A stretch of DNA of 64,000 nucleotides, taken from Bacillus sp. OV166 (GTDB lineage Bacteria > Bacillota > Bacilli > Bacillales > Cytobacillaceae). The notes under the pieces were generated by a model. That model did not search any database and was not told where the DNA came from. It was given only the letters and a program-made list of their open reading frames with translations. This document shows positions 1 to 8,934 of this stretch, piece by piece. Made by a program: the position numbers and the translations under genes. The stretch's first letter is position 1. The number at the start of each line of letters is the position of its first letter. Location: positions 2,799,001-2,863,000 of the forward strand of contig NZ_FXWM01000001.1 of the NCBI RefSeq assembly GCF_900177675.1. The letters run 5' to 3'.

Positions 1-236
1 AGTTCAACACAGAAGGGCTCGATTTTGTTATGACTGCTCTCTTTGTAGTCATTTTCATTGAACAGTGGATGAAAGAGAAAAAGCACCACAGTGCTCTCAT
101 CGGTGTTGGGCTTTCAACTGTCAGTCTCTTTATTTTTGGCGGAGACCACTTCATTATCCCTGCGATGTTTGCCATTCTTGGGTTACTGACCCTCATTAGA
201 AAGCCAATGGAGAAAGTTGAGGTTAGCACCATATGA
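1..236 (+). CDS. azlC: AzlC family branched-chain amino acid exporter subunit, C-terminal part
   Basis: The reading frame is open from base 3, so the gene starts before the window; only about the last 77 residues are present. The segment [18 protein letters not shown] followed by a basic loop and two hydrophobic stretches is typical of the AzlC C-terminus. AzlC is the large membrane subunit that exports branched-chain amino acids together with AzlD. The stop overlaps the start of the next gene, which is azlD, by 4 bases, so the two are translationally coupled. The family assignment rests on both the sequence and the neighbour. Confidence 0.85.
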   Translation, partial: FNTEGLDFVMTALFVVIFIEQWMKEKKHHSALIGVGLSTVSLFIFGGDHFIIPAMFAILGLLTLIRKPMEKVEVSTI

Positions 237-565
237 CAATGAGTTTAACGCAACAGATTATTACGATTGCTATGGTGGTTTTGGGCACAGTGCTTACAAG
301 GTTTCTTCCATTCATCGTTTTCCCATCGGGTAAGCCTACACCGCAGTATGTACAGTATCTCGGTAAAGTACTGCCAGCAGCAGTAATTGGGCTTTTGGTC
401 ATTTATTGTTTTAAGGACGTGAGTTTAGTTTCTGGAAGGCACGGTTTACCTGAATTGATTGGGGTAGTAGTAGTGGCGTTGCTTCACTTATGGAAGAAAA
501 ACATGCTCCTGTCTATAGCTGGAGGAACGATTGTATATATGATTTTGGTTCAATTGGTATTTTAA
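233..565 (+). CDS. azlD: AzlD family branched-chain amino acid transport protein
   Basis: A 110-residue protein of four hydrophobic segments. The motif TRFLPF near residue 22 and the [16 protein letters not shown] segment are characteristic of AzlD, the small partner of AzlC. Length matches the family (about 100-110 aa). It starts with ATG inside the end of azlC (overlap ATGA). Known role of the pair: efflux of branched-chain amino acids and analogues such as 4-azaleucine. No promoter of its own is visible. Confidence 0.9.
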   Translation: MTMSLTQQIITIAMVVLGTVLTRFLPFIVFPSGKPTPQYVQYLGKVLPAAVIGLLVIYCFKDVSLVSGRHGLPELIGVVVVALLHLWKKNMLLSIAGGTIVYMILVQLVF

Positions 566-717
566 TCCATCACGTATTACTATTTCTTCAATCTATGGTG
601 GAGGAAGTTTATGGAAGAAGGAGATTGTGTATTATCTGTAGAAGTTTAAACAGTTACAAGCGAATGGGTTTGAGGAATTTCTCTGAAGGAATACCTTTTA
701 TTTTAGGAGGGAACAAC

Positions 718-1089
718 ATGGAAGTTTTTGCTGAATATTTAGCGCATATTGATAACCCGCAACATCGGGCCCGAACGGAAGAAGTTTTGGCTTGGGTAAC
801 TAAGAAATTTCCAACTTTAATGCCAAAAGTTGCGTGGAATCAGCCTATGTTTACCGATCACGGCACATTTATTATTGGCTTTAGCGTAGCCAAACATCAT
901 TTGGCTGTTGCCCCTGAAATGGCAGGGATTAATCATTTTTCTGATGAAATTGTGCAGGCTGGCTATGATCACACCAAGCAGTTGGTAGGTATCCATTGGG
1001 ATAGTCCGGTTGATTTCTCATTACTTGAGAAAATGATCGAGTTTAATATTTTGGATAAGGCAGACTGTTCAACTTTTTGGCGGAAATAA
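718..1089 (+). CDS. DUF1801 / YdhG-like (iron-chaperone-type) small protein
   Basis: A 123-residue soluble protein. The start at 718 is chosen because a strong TTAGGAGGG site lies 8 bases upstream; the frame is open further upstream but without a comparable site. Features of the DUF1801 fold are visible: a central [16 protein letters not shown], then [12 protein letters not shown], and a C-terminal [15 protein letters not shown] tail. B. subtilis YdhG and the frataxin-like Fra belong to this superfamily, so a role in iron or Fe-S handling is possible but not shown. Monocistronic as far as can be seen. Confidence 0.8.
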   Translation: MEVFAEYLAHIDNPQHRARTEEVLAWVTKKFPTLMPKVAWNQPMFTDHGTFIIGFSVAKHHLAVAPEMAGINHFSDEIVQAGYDHTKQLVGIHWDSPVDFSLLEKMIEFNILDKADCSTFWRK

Positions 1090-1095
1090 TTCTAA

Positions 1096-1521
1096 GCGTA
1101 TAAGCAACCACTTTGGGAATTAGGTATTTCGCTTTCGGCTTATGGTGTTCTCTCAAGAGGTTTATTGAGCGGCACATGGTCAAAAGATCGGGTTCTAGGT
1201 TTGGATGATAAACGCAGTAATGGTCCGCGGTTTGCCAAAGAAAATATTGAAAAGAATTTATCCCTTGTAGAGGCATTGCGTGAAATTGCTGAAGAAAAGC
1301 AAGCAACCATTGCGCAGATTGCCATCGCATGGGTTTTATCCAAGGGTGAGGATGTTAAACCATTGATTGGTGCAAGAACGCAGTCACAACTTCATGTTTC
1401 AATAGGCGCTGTTGACCTGAATTTAAGTTCAAACGATCTTTTACGAATTGAAGAAGTCGTACCTTCAGAACTTGTCGCCGGAGAATACTACCCGGTACCA
1501 CGGAAAAAATGGTTCTTTTAA
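1096..1521 (+). pseudogene. Aldo/keto reductase, C-terminal fragment
   Basis: The frame from 1096 (after an in-frame TAA at 1093) encodes the last 140 or so residues of an aldo/keto reductase: SAYGVLSRGLLSG (the SPLGRG-like strand), then AQIAIAWVLSKG and PLIGARTQSQL, the usual NADPH-binding C-terminal signature. The N-terminal half with the catalytic Asp, Tyr, Lys and His is absent, and no ribosome site precedes it. The fragment abuts the DUF1801 stop by 6 bases, which marks a deletion junction. Intact relatives occur at 56714, 57932 and 63424, but this one belongs to a different subgroup. Confidence 0.85.
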
Positions 1522-1568
1522 CAAATTTTTAATGAAGCAAAGGTTGTTAAAATGAAGAATGACTAATT

Positions 1569-1599
1569 TCTTGTTTAACTAACTGGGTGCTTCAACACA
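1569..1599 (+). repeat. Solitary copy of the palindromic core repeat
   Basis: Matches the core of the repeat found about twenty times between 33330 and 56188: a left arm CTTGTTTAACTAAC, loop, and right part GGGTGCTTCAACA. It is the only copy I found outside the array and lies directly after the aldo/keto reductase fragment. Confidence 0.5.
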
Positions 1600-1621
1600 G
1601 TAATAAATAAAATTAATAAGC

Positions 1622-1670
1622 CTAAAATATGCAAGTTTTATACACAACTTGCATATTTTAGCTTTTTTTT
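1622..1670 (+). terminator. Rho-independent terminator
   Basis: A perfect 16-bp inverted repeat (1622-1637 against 1646-1661) with an 8-base loop is followed by eight T residues. The stem is AT-rich. It would end transcription from the azlCD/DUF1801 side. Confidence 0.85.
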
Positions 1671-1708
1671 ATACATAAAACATGATTTTAAGCTAAGTTT
1701 AAAGTGAG

Positions 1709-1876
1709 TTAATCCATAGGTGGTAGATGATCAAATTTGCCTGGAGGTTCATTTAATTGTCTACTTCTCATATATTTGAATTTCAATATACCAGCGACGA
1801 CAGCTAGTACTACTATTGGGATTATTAAATAATCTTGAGTTGATAAGAGGTCGTTTGTTATTGAGTTAACAGACAA
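1709..1876 (-). CDS. Possible small single-span membrane protein (remnant)
   Basis: Reverse-strand frame ending at 1709: a hydrophobic stretch LIIPIVVLAVVAGIL, a basic patch KFKYMRSRQ and a Pro-rich tail ending LPPMD. The only in-frame start candidate is a TTG at 1876, which lies inside the MarR remnant on the other strand and has no ribosome site. I therefore think the 5' end was lost at the junction near 1835 and that this is a gene remnant. Family not recognised. Confidence 0.3.
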   Translation of the reverse strand: MSVNSITNDLLSTQDYLIIPIVVLAVVAGILKFKYMRSRQLNEPPGKFDHLPPMD

Positions 1877-2021
1877 AGGCAAAACTTCACAACATGAAAA
1901 ATGGACAATAATTTATCAGAACTTCGTCAATGATCTATCCAAGTTAGATAGTGAAGAGCAATTCGATCTTCATTTCGCTTTGCATAAAGTGAATTATTTG
2001 CTTAAAAAAATGGAGGGATGA
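1839..2021 (+). pseudogene. MarR-family regulator, C-terminal remnant
   Basis: The frame reads VDKRSFVIELTDKGK followed by an amphipathic helical tail ending LLKKMEG. The DKRS-x-ELTDKGK stretch is the wing plus the start of helix 5 of MarR regulators. The helix-turn-helix and the N-terminus are missing, and an in-frame TGA precedes the segment. Its last codons form the GGAGGG site used by the methyltransferase gene that follows, so the original pair may have been a regulator and its target. Confidence 0.6.
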
Positions 2022-2025
2022 TTAT

Positions 2026-2844
2026 ATGACATTAAATTTACAATCTGTTCAAGGCACGATGCTAATCCCTCTTTGGGGACGAGCCACTGCCAGTGAGAAG
2101 AATCCAGAAATACTGTACGACAAAGAAGCGATAGAGATTATTAGAGGTTGCGACTTTGATTTTACTGAAATAGCGAAGACTTTTGGTGAATACGGTGGCA
2201 TAAGCTATATAGTACGTGCGCGAAAAATAGACGATACCATCCGCGCATATATAGAAAAACATCCTAGGGCTACTATTGTAAACATCGGTGCGGGACTTGA
2301 TACTACTTTTTCAAGAGTGGATAATGGGACAATTAACTGGTATAACCTTGATCTACCCGATGCGATAGCTTTTCGCAAAACTCTGATTGCAGATTCTCAG
2401 AGAAACGTTTGCATTGCTAAATCATTTTTTGACGTTTCTTGGTTTGATGACGTGATATTTAATGAAGAAGGCGGCATTCTGTTTATAGCTGCTGGAGTTT
2501 TCTACTATTTTCAGGAAAGTCAGCTCAGAGAAAGTTTTCAGGAAATGGCAATTCGCTTTCCAGGGGGCGAGTTGTACTTCGATGCAGAATCAAAATTTAT
2601 GTTAAAGACTTCAAATCGAACAGTGGAAAAAACGGGGAACAAAGGTGCAAAAATGTATTTCTACGTTAACAATCCCAAAGTACTTGAAGACTGGTCATCT
2701 AAAATTAAGGTATTATCTTGCGAATCGTACTTTAAAGGTATAGTCGCAAGTAAGAATTGGGAAAGTGGAACTCGCCTCATGATGAGGGTAGTTGATTTAT
2801 TTAAGATGTTGAAGTTTGTTTATTTGCGTTTTGAGAGAAAGTAA
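2026..2844 (+). CDS. Class I SAM-dependent methyltransferase, LCM (leucine carboxyl methyltransferase) type
   Basis: A 272-residue protein. The start follows TGGAGGGATGATTAT. SAM-binding motif I is ATIVNIGAGLDTTFSR (around residues 82-97), followed by the acidic NWYNLDLPDAIAFRK region and GGILFIAAGVFYYF, all diagnostic of the LCM/PPM family (tetR/polyketide O-methyltransferase-like proteins in bacteria). The methyl acceptor cannot be predicted; such enzymes often modify carboxyl or hydroxyl groups of small molecules. It is followed by a terminator and preceded by a MarR remnant. Confidence 0.85.
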   Translation: MTLNLQSVQGTMLIPLWGRATASEKNPEILYDKEAIEIIRGCDFDFTEIAKTFGEYGGISYIVRARKIDDTIRAYIEKHPRATIVNIGAGLDTTFSRVDNGTINWYNLDLPDAIAFRKTLIADSQRNVCIAKSFFDVSWFDDVIFNEEGGILFIAAGVFYYFQESQLRESFQEMAIRFPGGELYFDAESKFMLKTSNRTVEKTGNKGAKMYFYVNNPKVLEDWSSKIKVLSCESYFKGIVASKNWESGTRLMMRVVDLFKMLKFVYLRFERK

Positions 2845-2909
2845 AATGATTGAATTTTGCCATATCTCAATCCATTAAACAAGTTATTTAAAAAGCAATA
2901 TAGAATGTT

Positions 2910-2940
2910 AAAAGAGACCCTCAGAGGTCTCTTTTATTTT
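2910..2940 (+). terminator. Rho-independent terminator
   Basis: Inverted repeat AAAAGAGACC / GGTCTCTTTT with a short loop, followed by ATTTT, 65 bases after the methyltransferase stop. Confidence 0.85.
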
Positions 2941-3025
2941 GAATTTCTTTCATAGAATAGACGAAACCAAATTTTGGAATACTGTGGGTAGAAAGTAAAG
3001 CCTGATATAAGGAAGGAAATTTATA

Positions 3026-3475
3026 ATGTGGATCCTAATTTTTATCATATTTATTATCTTTAATATAATTTCCTTTTTTGTTCCAAAAAGGATAGGCAGA
3101 ATTGAGATTTATGCCACTTGTTTTTTTGCTTATGCATACGGAATGACGACTGACATGGTGCTCGATATTCATTATCATCTTTATGGTTATTTTGAAAAGG
3201 GTTTTCAATGGAAAGCTTTACTTGGGATCTTTCTATACTTTCCTTCCATTAGCTTTTTATTTCTTAATTATTATCCGACAAAAAGAAAAATAGCATATAA
3301 AGCAATTTATATTATCCTTTGGTCCATATTCTCAGTGATTTTTGAATGGTTCACCGTGCAAACTGAATTTTTTTATTATAGTGGATGGAAACTTTGGTAT
3401 TCTGCAGCAGTATATCCGTTCATCTTTTTAATTCTTGTAATTAACATGAAATTTGTTCAAAGACTAATAAGGTAA
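3026..3475 (+). CDS. CBO0543-family membrane protein
   Basis: A 149-residue protein with four to five hydrophobic segments, beginning MWILIFIIFIIFNIISFF, then VPKRIGRIE, an internal YHLYGYFEKG and a final segment with W-rich SGWKLWYSAAVYPF. This layout matches the CBO0543 family of small integral membrane proteins common in spore formers; no function is known. The site AGGAAGGAAATTTATA precedes the ATG. Monocistronic. Confidence 0.7.
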   Translation: MWILIFIIFIIFNIISFFVPKRIGRIEIYATCFFAYAYGMTTDMVLDIHYHLYGYFEKGFQWKALLGIFLYFPSISFLFLNYYPTKRKIAYKAIYIILWSIFSVIFEWFTVQTEFFYYSGWKLWYSAAVYPFIFLILVINMKFVQRLIR

Positions 3476-3572
3476 TTACCGTTTTTATCCTCTAATTACC
3501 CATCTTTCTTTAAGAAATATGTTAGGATGGACATGAAGTTACACTAATAAAAAATTAGACGGGGGCAATCTG

Positions 3573-4598
3573 ATGTATAGCTTTAAGAACGATTACAGCG
3601 AAGGCGCACATCCTAGAATATTAAATGCTTTAATAGAATCCAATCTTGTCCAAGAGGATGGCTATGGGGAGGATCAATTTTCCCAAAAAGCGGTTGAACT
3701 GTTAAAGGAGAGAATGGGACGGACAGACGTTGAAATTCACCTCTTATCAGGCGGGACACAAACAAATCTAATTGCGATTTCTGCTTTCTTAAGACCGCAT
3801 GAAGCAGCAATGGCAGCGAGTACTGGCCATATTTTGGGGCATGAAACGGGAGCCATTGAAGCGACAGGACATAAAGTACTATCAATTGAAACAGTGAACG
3901 GGAAACTTACCCCATCTGATGTGCAAGCGGTACTTGACGGTCATCCAGATGAGCATATGGTCAAGCCTAAGCTGGTATACATATCAAACTCCACCGAAAT
4001 TGGCTCAATTTATAACCGGAGTGAACTCGTGCAGTTAAGTGATTTTTGTAAAAAGAACCATCTCATATTGTATATGGATGGTGCAAGGTTAGGCTCAGCG
4101 CTTTGTTCAACAGAAAATGATCTTCAGTTAAGTCATCTGCCAACACTTGTGGATGCCTTCTATATCGGGGGAACAAAGAATGGGGCACTTATTGGTGAGG
4201 CTTTGGTGATTTGCAAGGATTCTCTTAAGGAGGATTTTCGATACCATATGAAGCAAAAGGGCGCACTCCTCGCAAAAGGGAGACTTTTGGGCACCCAGTT
4301 TCTTGAACTATTCAGGGACAATTTGTTCTTTGATTTGGCCGCGCATGCTAATAAGATGGCTACCATACTTAGAGATGAAATCAGCAAAGCAAATATTCCG
4401 TTTCTAACCCATTCTCCATCGAATCAAATCTTTCCGATTTTACCAAATGCGCTGATTACGGAATTAGAGAAACATTATGCCTTTCATATTTGGGAAAAGG
4501 TCGATACCGATTACTCGGCGATTCGACTTGTAACATCCTGGGCAACAAAAGAGGAAGAGGTAACAGCTTTTCTTGAGAATTTGAAAAAATTAATGTAG
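3573..4598 (+). CDS. ltaE: Low-specificity L-threonine aldolase (PLP-dependent)
   Basis: A 341-residue fold-type I PLP enzyme of the beta-eliminating lyase family. It begins FKNDYSEGAHPRIL and contains LLSGGTQTNLIAI (phosphate-binding region), GHETGAIE, a DGARLGSAL aspartate motif near residue 170 and the Schiff-base lysine in GGTKNGALIGEA near residue 205. It splits L-threonine or L-allo-threonine to glycine and acetaldehyde, so it links to the serine/glycine supply of the next gene, serA. A GGGGGCAATCTG site precedes the ATG. Confidence 0.9.
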   Translation: MYSFKNDYSEGAHPRILNALIESNLVQEDGYGEDQFSQKAVELLKERMGRTDVEIHLLSGGTQTNLIAISAFLRPHEAAMAASTGHILGHETGAIEATGHKVLSIETVNGKLTPSDVQAVLDGHPDEHMVKPKLVYISNSTEIGSIYNRSELVQLSDFCKKNHLILYMDGARLGSALCSTENDLQLSHLPTLVDAFYIGGTKNGALIGEALVICKDSLKEDFRYHMKQKGALLAKGRLLGTQFLELFRDNLFFDLAAHANKMATILRDEISKANIPFLTHSPSNQIFPILPNALITELEKHYAFHIWEKVDTDYSAIRLVTSWATKEEEVTAFLENLKKLM

Positions 4599-4651
4599 GA
4601 AGCGGAAAATTTTCTGAACACAAACTACAAAAAAATAATGCCTTTTCTAGC

Positions 4652-4680
4652 TTGATTATTGTAAGAAAATTTGATATAGT
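4652..4680 (+). promoter_or_regulatory. Sigma-A promoter of the serA riboswitch leader
   Basis: TTGATT at 4652 and TATAGT at 4675 are separated by 17 bases. The predicted start is near 4687, just before the ZTP aptamer, as expected for a riboswitch leader. Confidence 0.7.
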
Positions 4681-4698
4681 AAGAGAAATTAAAAAGAC

Positions 4699-4802
4699 GA
4701 TGTGTAACTGGCGAAACACGGATTACCGTGAGGGAGCACATAATGTCTCGTAGCCGTTCGCCTGGGCAGAGGTAGGGAATTATTCCTTACCTCTTTCTGT
4801 TT
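4699..4802 (+). promoter_or_regulatory. ZTP (pfl) riboswitch with terminator platform
   Basis: The aptamer shows the conserved pieces of the ZTP/pfl motif: AACTGGCGAAAC, a small GC hairpin ACGGATTACCGT, GAGGGAGCA, and the 3' block CCGTTCGCCTGGGCA. It is followed by an 11-bp hairpin (4768-4778 with 4784-4794) and a T-rich run, a Rho-independent terminator. Known behaviour: ZTP or ZMP, which build up when 10-formyl-THF is short, bind the aptamer and favour read-through. Controlling serA fits, because serine supplies one-carbon units. The spacing to serA is about 150 bases. Confidence 0.85.
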
Positions 4803-4957
4803 ATAGGAGGGGATATTTCAACCGGCTATGAGCCAAGATTACTTTAATATTTTAAAAATCAAGTAGATACAGATTTTAATGAAATTTGACCCTTTCAGCT
4901 TGCTTAATGAATTTAGGAAATTTCAAACTATCATATAAGAATAGAGGAGATTACAAG

Positions 4958-6157
4958 ATGAGCACAACAACATTAGACAAAATGAAAACAATCAAAACCT
5001 TAAACAATATTGCAGAGAGCGGGCTGAATGTATTCAATAAGGATAATTTTACGATTGACAATGACAGTGAAAATCCTGATGCGATTGTTGTGCGTAGTTT
5101 TAATATGCATTCACTAGAATTGGGTCATAATGTAAAGGCCATTGCACGTGCCGGAGCGGGTGTTAATAACATTCCGGTTGAAAAATGTACAGAACAGGGA
5201 ATTGTGGTTTTCAATACCCCTGGTGCGAATGCTAATGCTGTAAAAGAAATGGTTCTTACTACATTGATGGCTTCATCCCGAAACCTTTTTGACGGCATAG
5301 CATGGACTAAAGCCTTAGAAGGCCAAGGTGACCAAGTTCCGAAGCTAGTTGAAGCAGGTAAGAAACAATTCGTTGGAAAAGAAATTAAGGGGAAAACGCT
5401 GGGAGTAATTGGTTTAGGCGCAATCGGAGCACTTGTAGCGAATGATGCCCTAGATTTAGACATGGACGTAATTGGTTTTGACCCGTTCATTTCTGTTGAT
5501 ACAGCTTGGAATTTGTCCCGAAATGTACAGCGCGCGATGACGATTGAACAGTTGTTTGCTAATTCTGATTATATTACTGTTCACGTTCCATTAACCGATG
5601 ACACAAGAGGAATGTTTAACCAAGCAACCTTTAGCATTATGAAGTCTGGAGTTCACATTTTGAATTTCTCACGCGGAGAGCTTGTGAATGAAACAGATAT
5701 GGCAGCAGCGCTTGAAGGCGGCAAGGTTGGTCAGTATATTACAGACTTCCCAAATGAAAATGTATTGAAAATGAAAAATGCAATTCCAATCCCTCATCTA
5801 GGTGCATCTACGCAAGAATCAGAGGAAAACTGTGCAATTATGGCTGCTCGCCAGGTGAAGAATTTTCTGGAAACCGGAAATATCAAAAACTCAGTGAATT
5901 TTCCGAACGCATCCATACCTTATACAGGAAAAAAACGTGTGGCAGTATTCCATAAAAACGTTCCAAACATGGTTGGACAGCTTACACTAGCTATTTCAAG
6001 CTATAATTTAAACATCGCAGACATGATTAATAGAAGCCGTGGGGAATATGCTTATACGATGATTGACATTGACAATAAAGTAAATGGCGATATCATTCCT
6101 GGATTGCAAGAAAAAATCGATCAAATCGGTGGAATCGTAACCGCACGTATTATATAA
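4958..6157 (+). CDS. serA: D-3-phosphoglycerate dehydrogenase
   Basis: A 399-residue enzyme of the short SerA type: D-isomer 2-hydroxyacid dehydrogenase domain plus C-terminal ACT domain (about residues 320-399, starting KKRVAVFHKNVPNMVGQL). Visible are IARAGAGVNNIP, the NAD-binding GVIGLGAIGALVA, NFSRGELVNE and the catalytic PHLGAST histidine. It performs the first step of serine synthesis. The start at 4958 is set by AGAGGAGATTACAAG; the frame is open further upstream but lacks a site. It is preceded by the ZTP riboswitch, so expression should follow folate one-carbon status. Confidence 0.95.
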   Translation: MSTTTLDKMKTIKTLNNIAESGLNVFNKDNFTIDNDSENPDAIVVRSFNMHSLELGHNVKAIARAGAGVNNIPVEKCTEQGIVVFNTPGANANAVKEMVLTTLMASSRNLFDGIAWTKALEGQGDQVPKLVEAGKKQFVGKEIKGKTLGVIGLGAIGALVANDALDLDMDVIGFDPFISVDTAWNLSRNVQRAMTIEQLFANSDYITVHVPLTDDTRGMFNQATFSIMKSGVHILNFSRGELVNETDMAAALEGGKVGQYITDFPNENVLKMKNAIPIPHLGASTQESEENCAIMAARQVKNFLETGNIKNSVNFPNASIPYTGKKRVAVFHKNVPNMVGQLTLAISSYNLNIADMINRSRGEYAYTMIDIDNKVNGDIIPGLQEKIDQIGGIVTARII

Positions 6158-6160
6158 ACA

Positions 6161-6211
6161 AAAAAGTTCAAGGTCCCATTAATAAAATTAATGGGGCCTT
6201 GAACTTTTTTT
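6161..6211 (+). terminator. Rho-independent terminator of serA
   Basis: A long inverted repeat, AAAAAGTTCAAGG.. pairing with ..CCTTGAACTTTTTTT, with an inner CCCATTAAT/ATTAATGGGG stem, directly after the serA stop. Confidence 0.95.
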
Positions 6212-6380
6212 ATTTCTGATATTTTTCTTTTGAGCTGACCGTTGCAGTTGTAATCTTGGAAAGGATCAAAAATCAAATCGTTGAATGATTCCGTATATCG
6301 TGAGCCGATTAACCTTGAAAACATATATTTTTCTTTATTGGTGATAATAATACCTAAAATGAGAAAAATCGGTGATATTA

Positions 6381-7508
6381 ATGCAAAACTTAATTAAAAT
6401 CCTCCTTCCAAGGCAATTATTATTGTTGCTTATCCTTTCGACAGGTTTACTAAATCATGTCCTTCTTATCCCAAATTTGCTTACGGCAGCTGGAAGAGAC
6501 AGTTGGCTAAGTGTCATTGTGGCATATCCGATTGCTCTTTTCTTTCTATGGCTGGTGTATTTTATTGTAAAAAACAGTCCAAATGAAGGTTTCTTTTCTA
6601 TGATTCGACAGCGTCTCGGAAGGACTTTTTCTACCGTTTTTTCGATTTCTGTCATCCTATTTTTATTCACAAGCTCTTATGTAACTTTTAGGGACTTAAT
6701 GATCTGGTTAAAGGCCTATTTTCTCGCGGATGCTTCTGTTTTTATGATTAATTTTATTTTGATTTTAGTCTGTTTTTTAATCACACTTGCTGGGGTCAAG
6801 AGCATGGCTATATCTAGCGGTTTTTTACTGCCGCTTGTGGTGTTATTTGGCATATTAATTGCAATTACAAACACGAGCTTAAAGGACCCGAGCTTATTAT
6901 TTCCTGTGTTTGCAGACGGCTATTCTCCTCTTATTAGAGGGGGAATCTATGTTCTATCAGGACTTCTTGAGATTTACATGGTTATCTTGTTGCAGCCATT
7001 TTCACAGGAACCTATTAAATTTAAACAGTTGTTTATTTTATTGACTTTTTTAACAGGCTTAATCTTAGGGCCTCTTTCTGCATCAATTATGGAGTTTGGA
7101 CCTACTGAAGCAATTCACTTTCGGTATCCAGCTTATGAACAGTGGCGTGTATTAAGCATTGGGGAATATATATCACATCTAGATTTTTTTGCTTTATATC
7201 AATGGCTTAGCGGTGCGTTGATTCGAATTGGTTTATTCATGTATCTTTTAGGTACATTTTTTACTAATAAAAAGAAACATTATAGACTGAACCCAAAGCT
7301 TGTTGGTGTCATGTATCTCTTTTTGTTCGGCCTGATGACAATAAAAGTCGAGACATATTATTTCTATGATGCCATATATAAATACTTTCTGCCGGCTATT
7401 ATGGCATTTTTTCTTTTTCAAATCCTGCTATCAGCCATAATTATAAAAGTATTAAAGAAATGGGATGAAAAACATGGTAAGAAAAATATTCTCGAATCCA
7501 CTTCATAA
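6381..7508 (+). CDS. Spore germinant receptor B subunit (GerAB family permease)
   Basis: A 375-residue protein with about ten hydrophobic segments, of the endospore germination permease family related to APC transporters. The N-terminus ILLPRQLLLLLILSTGLLNH and the region GVKSMAISSGFLLPLVVLFG are typical. It is the likely ligand-binding subunit of a nutrient germinant receptor in the spore inner membrane. Start chosen at the ATG at 6381; a GTG 9 bases upstream is possible and the ribosome site (TCGGTGAT) is weak. First gene of a B-A-C operon; it overlaps the A gene by 44 bases. I could not identify a clear sigma-G promoter upstream. Confidence 0.92.
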   Translation: MQNLIKILLPRQLLLLLILSTGLLNHVLLIPNLLTAAGRDSWLSVIVAYPIALFFLWLVYFIVKNSPNEGFFSMIRQRLGRTFSTVFSISVILFLFTSSYVTFRDLMIWLKAYFLADASVFMINFILILVCFLITLAGVKSMAISSGFLLPLVVLFGILIAITNTSLKDPSLLFPVFADGYSPLIRGGIYVLSGLLEIYMVILLQPFSQEPIKFKQLFILLTFLTGLILGPLSASIMEFGPTEAIHFRYPAYEQWRVLSIGEYISHLDFFALYQWLSGALIRIGLFMYLLGTFFTNKKKHYRLNPKLVGVMYLFLFGLMTIKVETYYFYDAIYKYFLPAIMAFFLFQILLSAIIIKVLKKWDEKHGKKNILESTS

Positions 7509-8934
7509 TGGAAGGTTAAAGGAAAAAGCCGATAACCTAAAAATACAATTTAAGAAAAGTCAAGACCTACGATTTATAGAGCACAATACAGAAATGGAAA
7601 CATTTGAAATTATCTATTTTGAAAGCTTAGTTGATATACATTATTTAGATCAATATATTTTACCTAAACTCAGCGGTAATAAAGAAGATTCTATCAAGAA
7701 AAAGCTGAAAACTTTATTTCAAGCAGATGATGTAAGTTTGAAATCCTTAGACGATTTATCAAATTTACTTTTTGATGGAAATGTCTTATTTTTATTCAGT
7801 GATTCGTTTTTAAGTATTCAGGCAGGATACTTTCCTATGCGGCAACCTGAAGAATCAGCGATTGAGAGCTCAATAAGGGGTCCTAAGGATGGTTTTGTGG
7901 AGGATCTAAAGACAAATATCTCCTTAATAAGACGAAGACTTAACACCTCGTCTTTATGTTTAGAGAAATATACGATTGGTAAAAGAAGTAGAACAAAAGT
8001 AGTACTCATGTATATAGATGATTTAATTGATCAGCGAGTTTTAGATGAAATCCATAAAAGGTTAGAAAAAGTAGAACTGGATATCTTGACGAGTATTCAT
8101 GAACTTGAATCATATGTTCGTGATAGACCGTATTCCATCTTCCCGAGTACGGACTATACGGGTAGACCTGACTTTATTGTTCAAGCGCTGAATCAAGGCC
8201 GGTTTGCTCTCATAGTTGATGGAAATCCTACAGTCTCTTATGCACCGGTCAATTTATTATTGCAGATTAAATCACCTGAGGACAATTACATAAGCTATGC
8301 TTATGTATCACTAGAAAGAATTATCAGGATGATAGGTTTGATCGTATCTGCTTTTTTACCTGGTGCATGGATAGCATTTTCTGCCTATAATATTGAACAG
8401 GTTCCCTACTTACTGGTTGCGACTATTACAATCTCGCGTTTTGGGCTGCCCATTTCTTCACCACTTGAAATGTTTATTGTTCTATTTTTGTTTGAGATAT
8501 TTAATGAAGCTGGGGTACGCTTGCCAAGAGCAATTGGGCAAACCGTCGCTGTTTTAGGTGGCTTAATCGTAGGGGATGCTGCGATTCGGGCGGGGTTAAC
8601 ATCACCGACCATGCTGGTTGTAGCGGCGATTACCTACATCTCGTCTTTTACGTTGGTGAATCAAACTTTAAGTACGGCTTGTACCATCTTAAGATTCACG
8701 ATTATCTTAATGGGTACCTTATTTGGATTATTCGGAGTCATTATTGGCTTTATTCTAACGGTTTTTTACTTTTCAACCCTTTCTTCCTTTGGGTCTCCAT
8801 ACCTAGGCTCTATTTCGCCAATCAATCTAAAAGGAATGATTAAGTCATTCCTTAGGGCTCCAAGGCAATTTTATAAGTCAAGAACAACCTTAACCAGTCC
8901 AGATGATCCAACAAGGGGTGGAAATCAATCATGA
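7465..8934 (+). CDS. Spore germinant receptor A subunit (GerA/GerKA family)
   Basis: A 489-residue GerA-type protein: a soluble N-terminal domain (about 1-285) ending in the conserved DNYISYAYVSLERIIRM region, then about four to five membrane segments containing PGAWIAFSAYNIEQVP, ISRFGLPISSPLEM, FEIFNEAGVRLPR and GQTVAVLGGLIVGDAA, all strongly conserved in the family. It forms an oligomeric channel with the B and C subunits. It overlaps the end of the B gene by 44 bases and the C gene by 4, so translation is coupled. Confidence 0.95.
   Translation: MKNMVRKIFSNPLHNGRLKEKADNLKIQFKKSQDLRFIEHNTEMETFEIIYFESLVDIHYLDQYILPKLSGNKEDSIKKKLKTLFQADDVSLKSLDDLSNLLFDGNVLFLFSDSFLSIQAGYFPMRQPEESAIESSIRGPKDGFVEDLKTNISLIRRRLNTSSLCLEKYTIGKRSRTKVVLMYIDDLIDQRVLDEIHKRLEKVELDILTSIHELESYVRDRPYSIFPSTDYTGRPDFIVQALNQGRFALIVDGNPTVSYAPVNLLLQIKSPEDNYISYAYVSLERIIRMIGLIVSAFLPGAWIAFSAYNIEQVPYLLVATITISRFGLPISSPLEMFIVLFLFEIFNEAGVRLPRAIGQTVAVLGGLIVGDAAIRAGLTSPTMLVVAAITYISSFTLVNQTLSTACTILRFTIILMGTLFGLFGVIIGFILTVFYFSTLSSFGSPYLGSISPINLKGMIKSFLRAPRQFYKSRTTLTSPDDPTRGGNQS

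Noticed and set aside
4699..4802. T-box or SAM riboswitch considered for the serA leader
   Set aside because: No AGGGTGGNACCGCG T-box block and no SAM-I core; CTGGCGAA and CGCCTGGGCA fit the ZTP motif.
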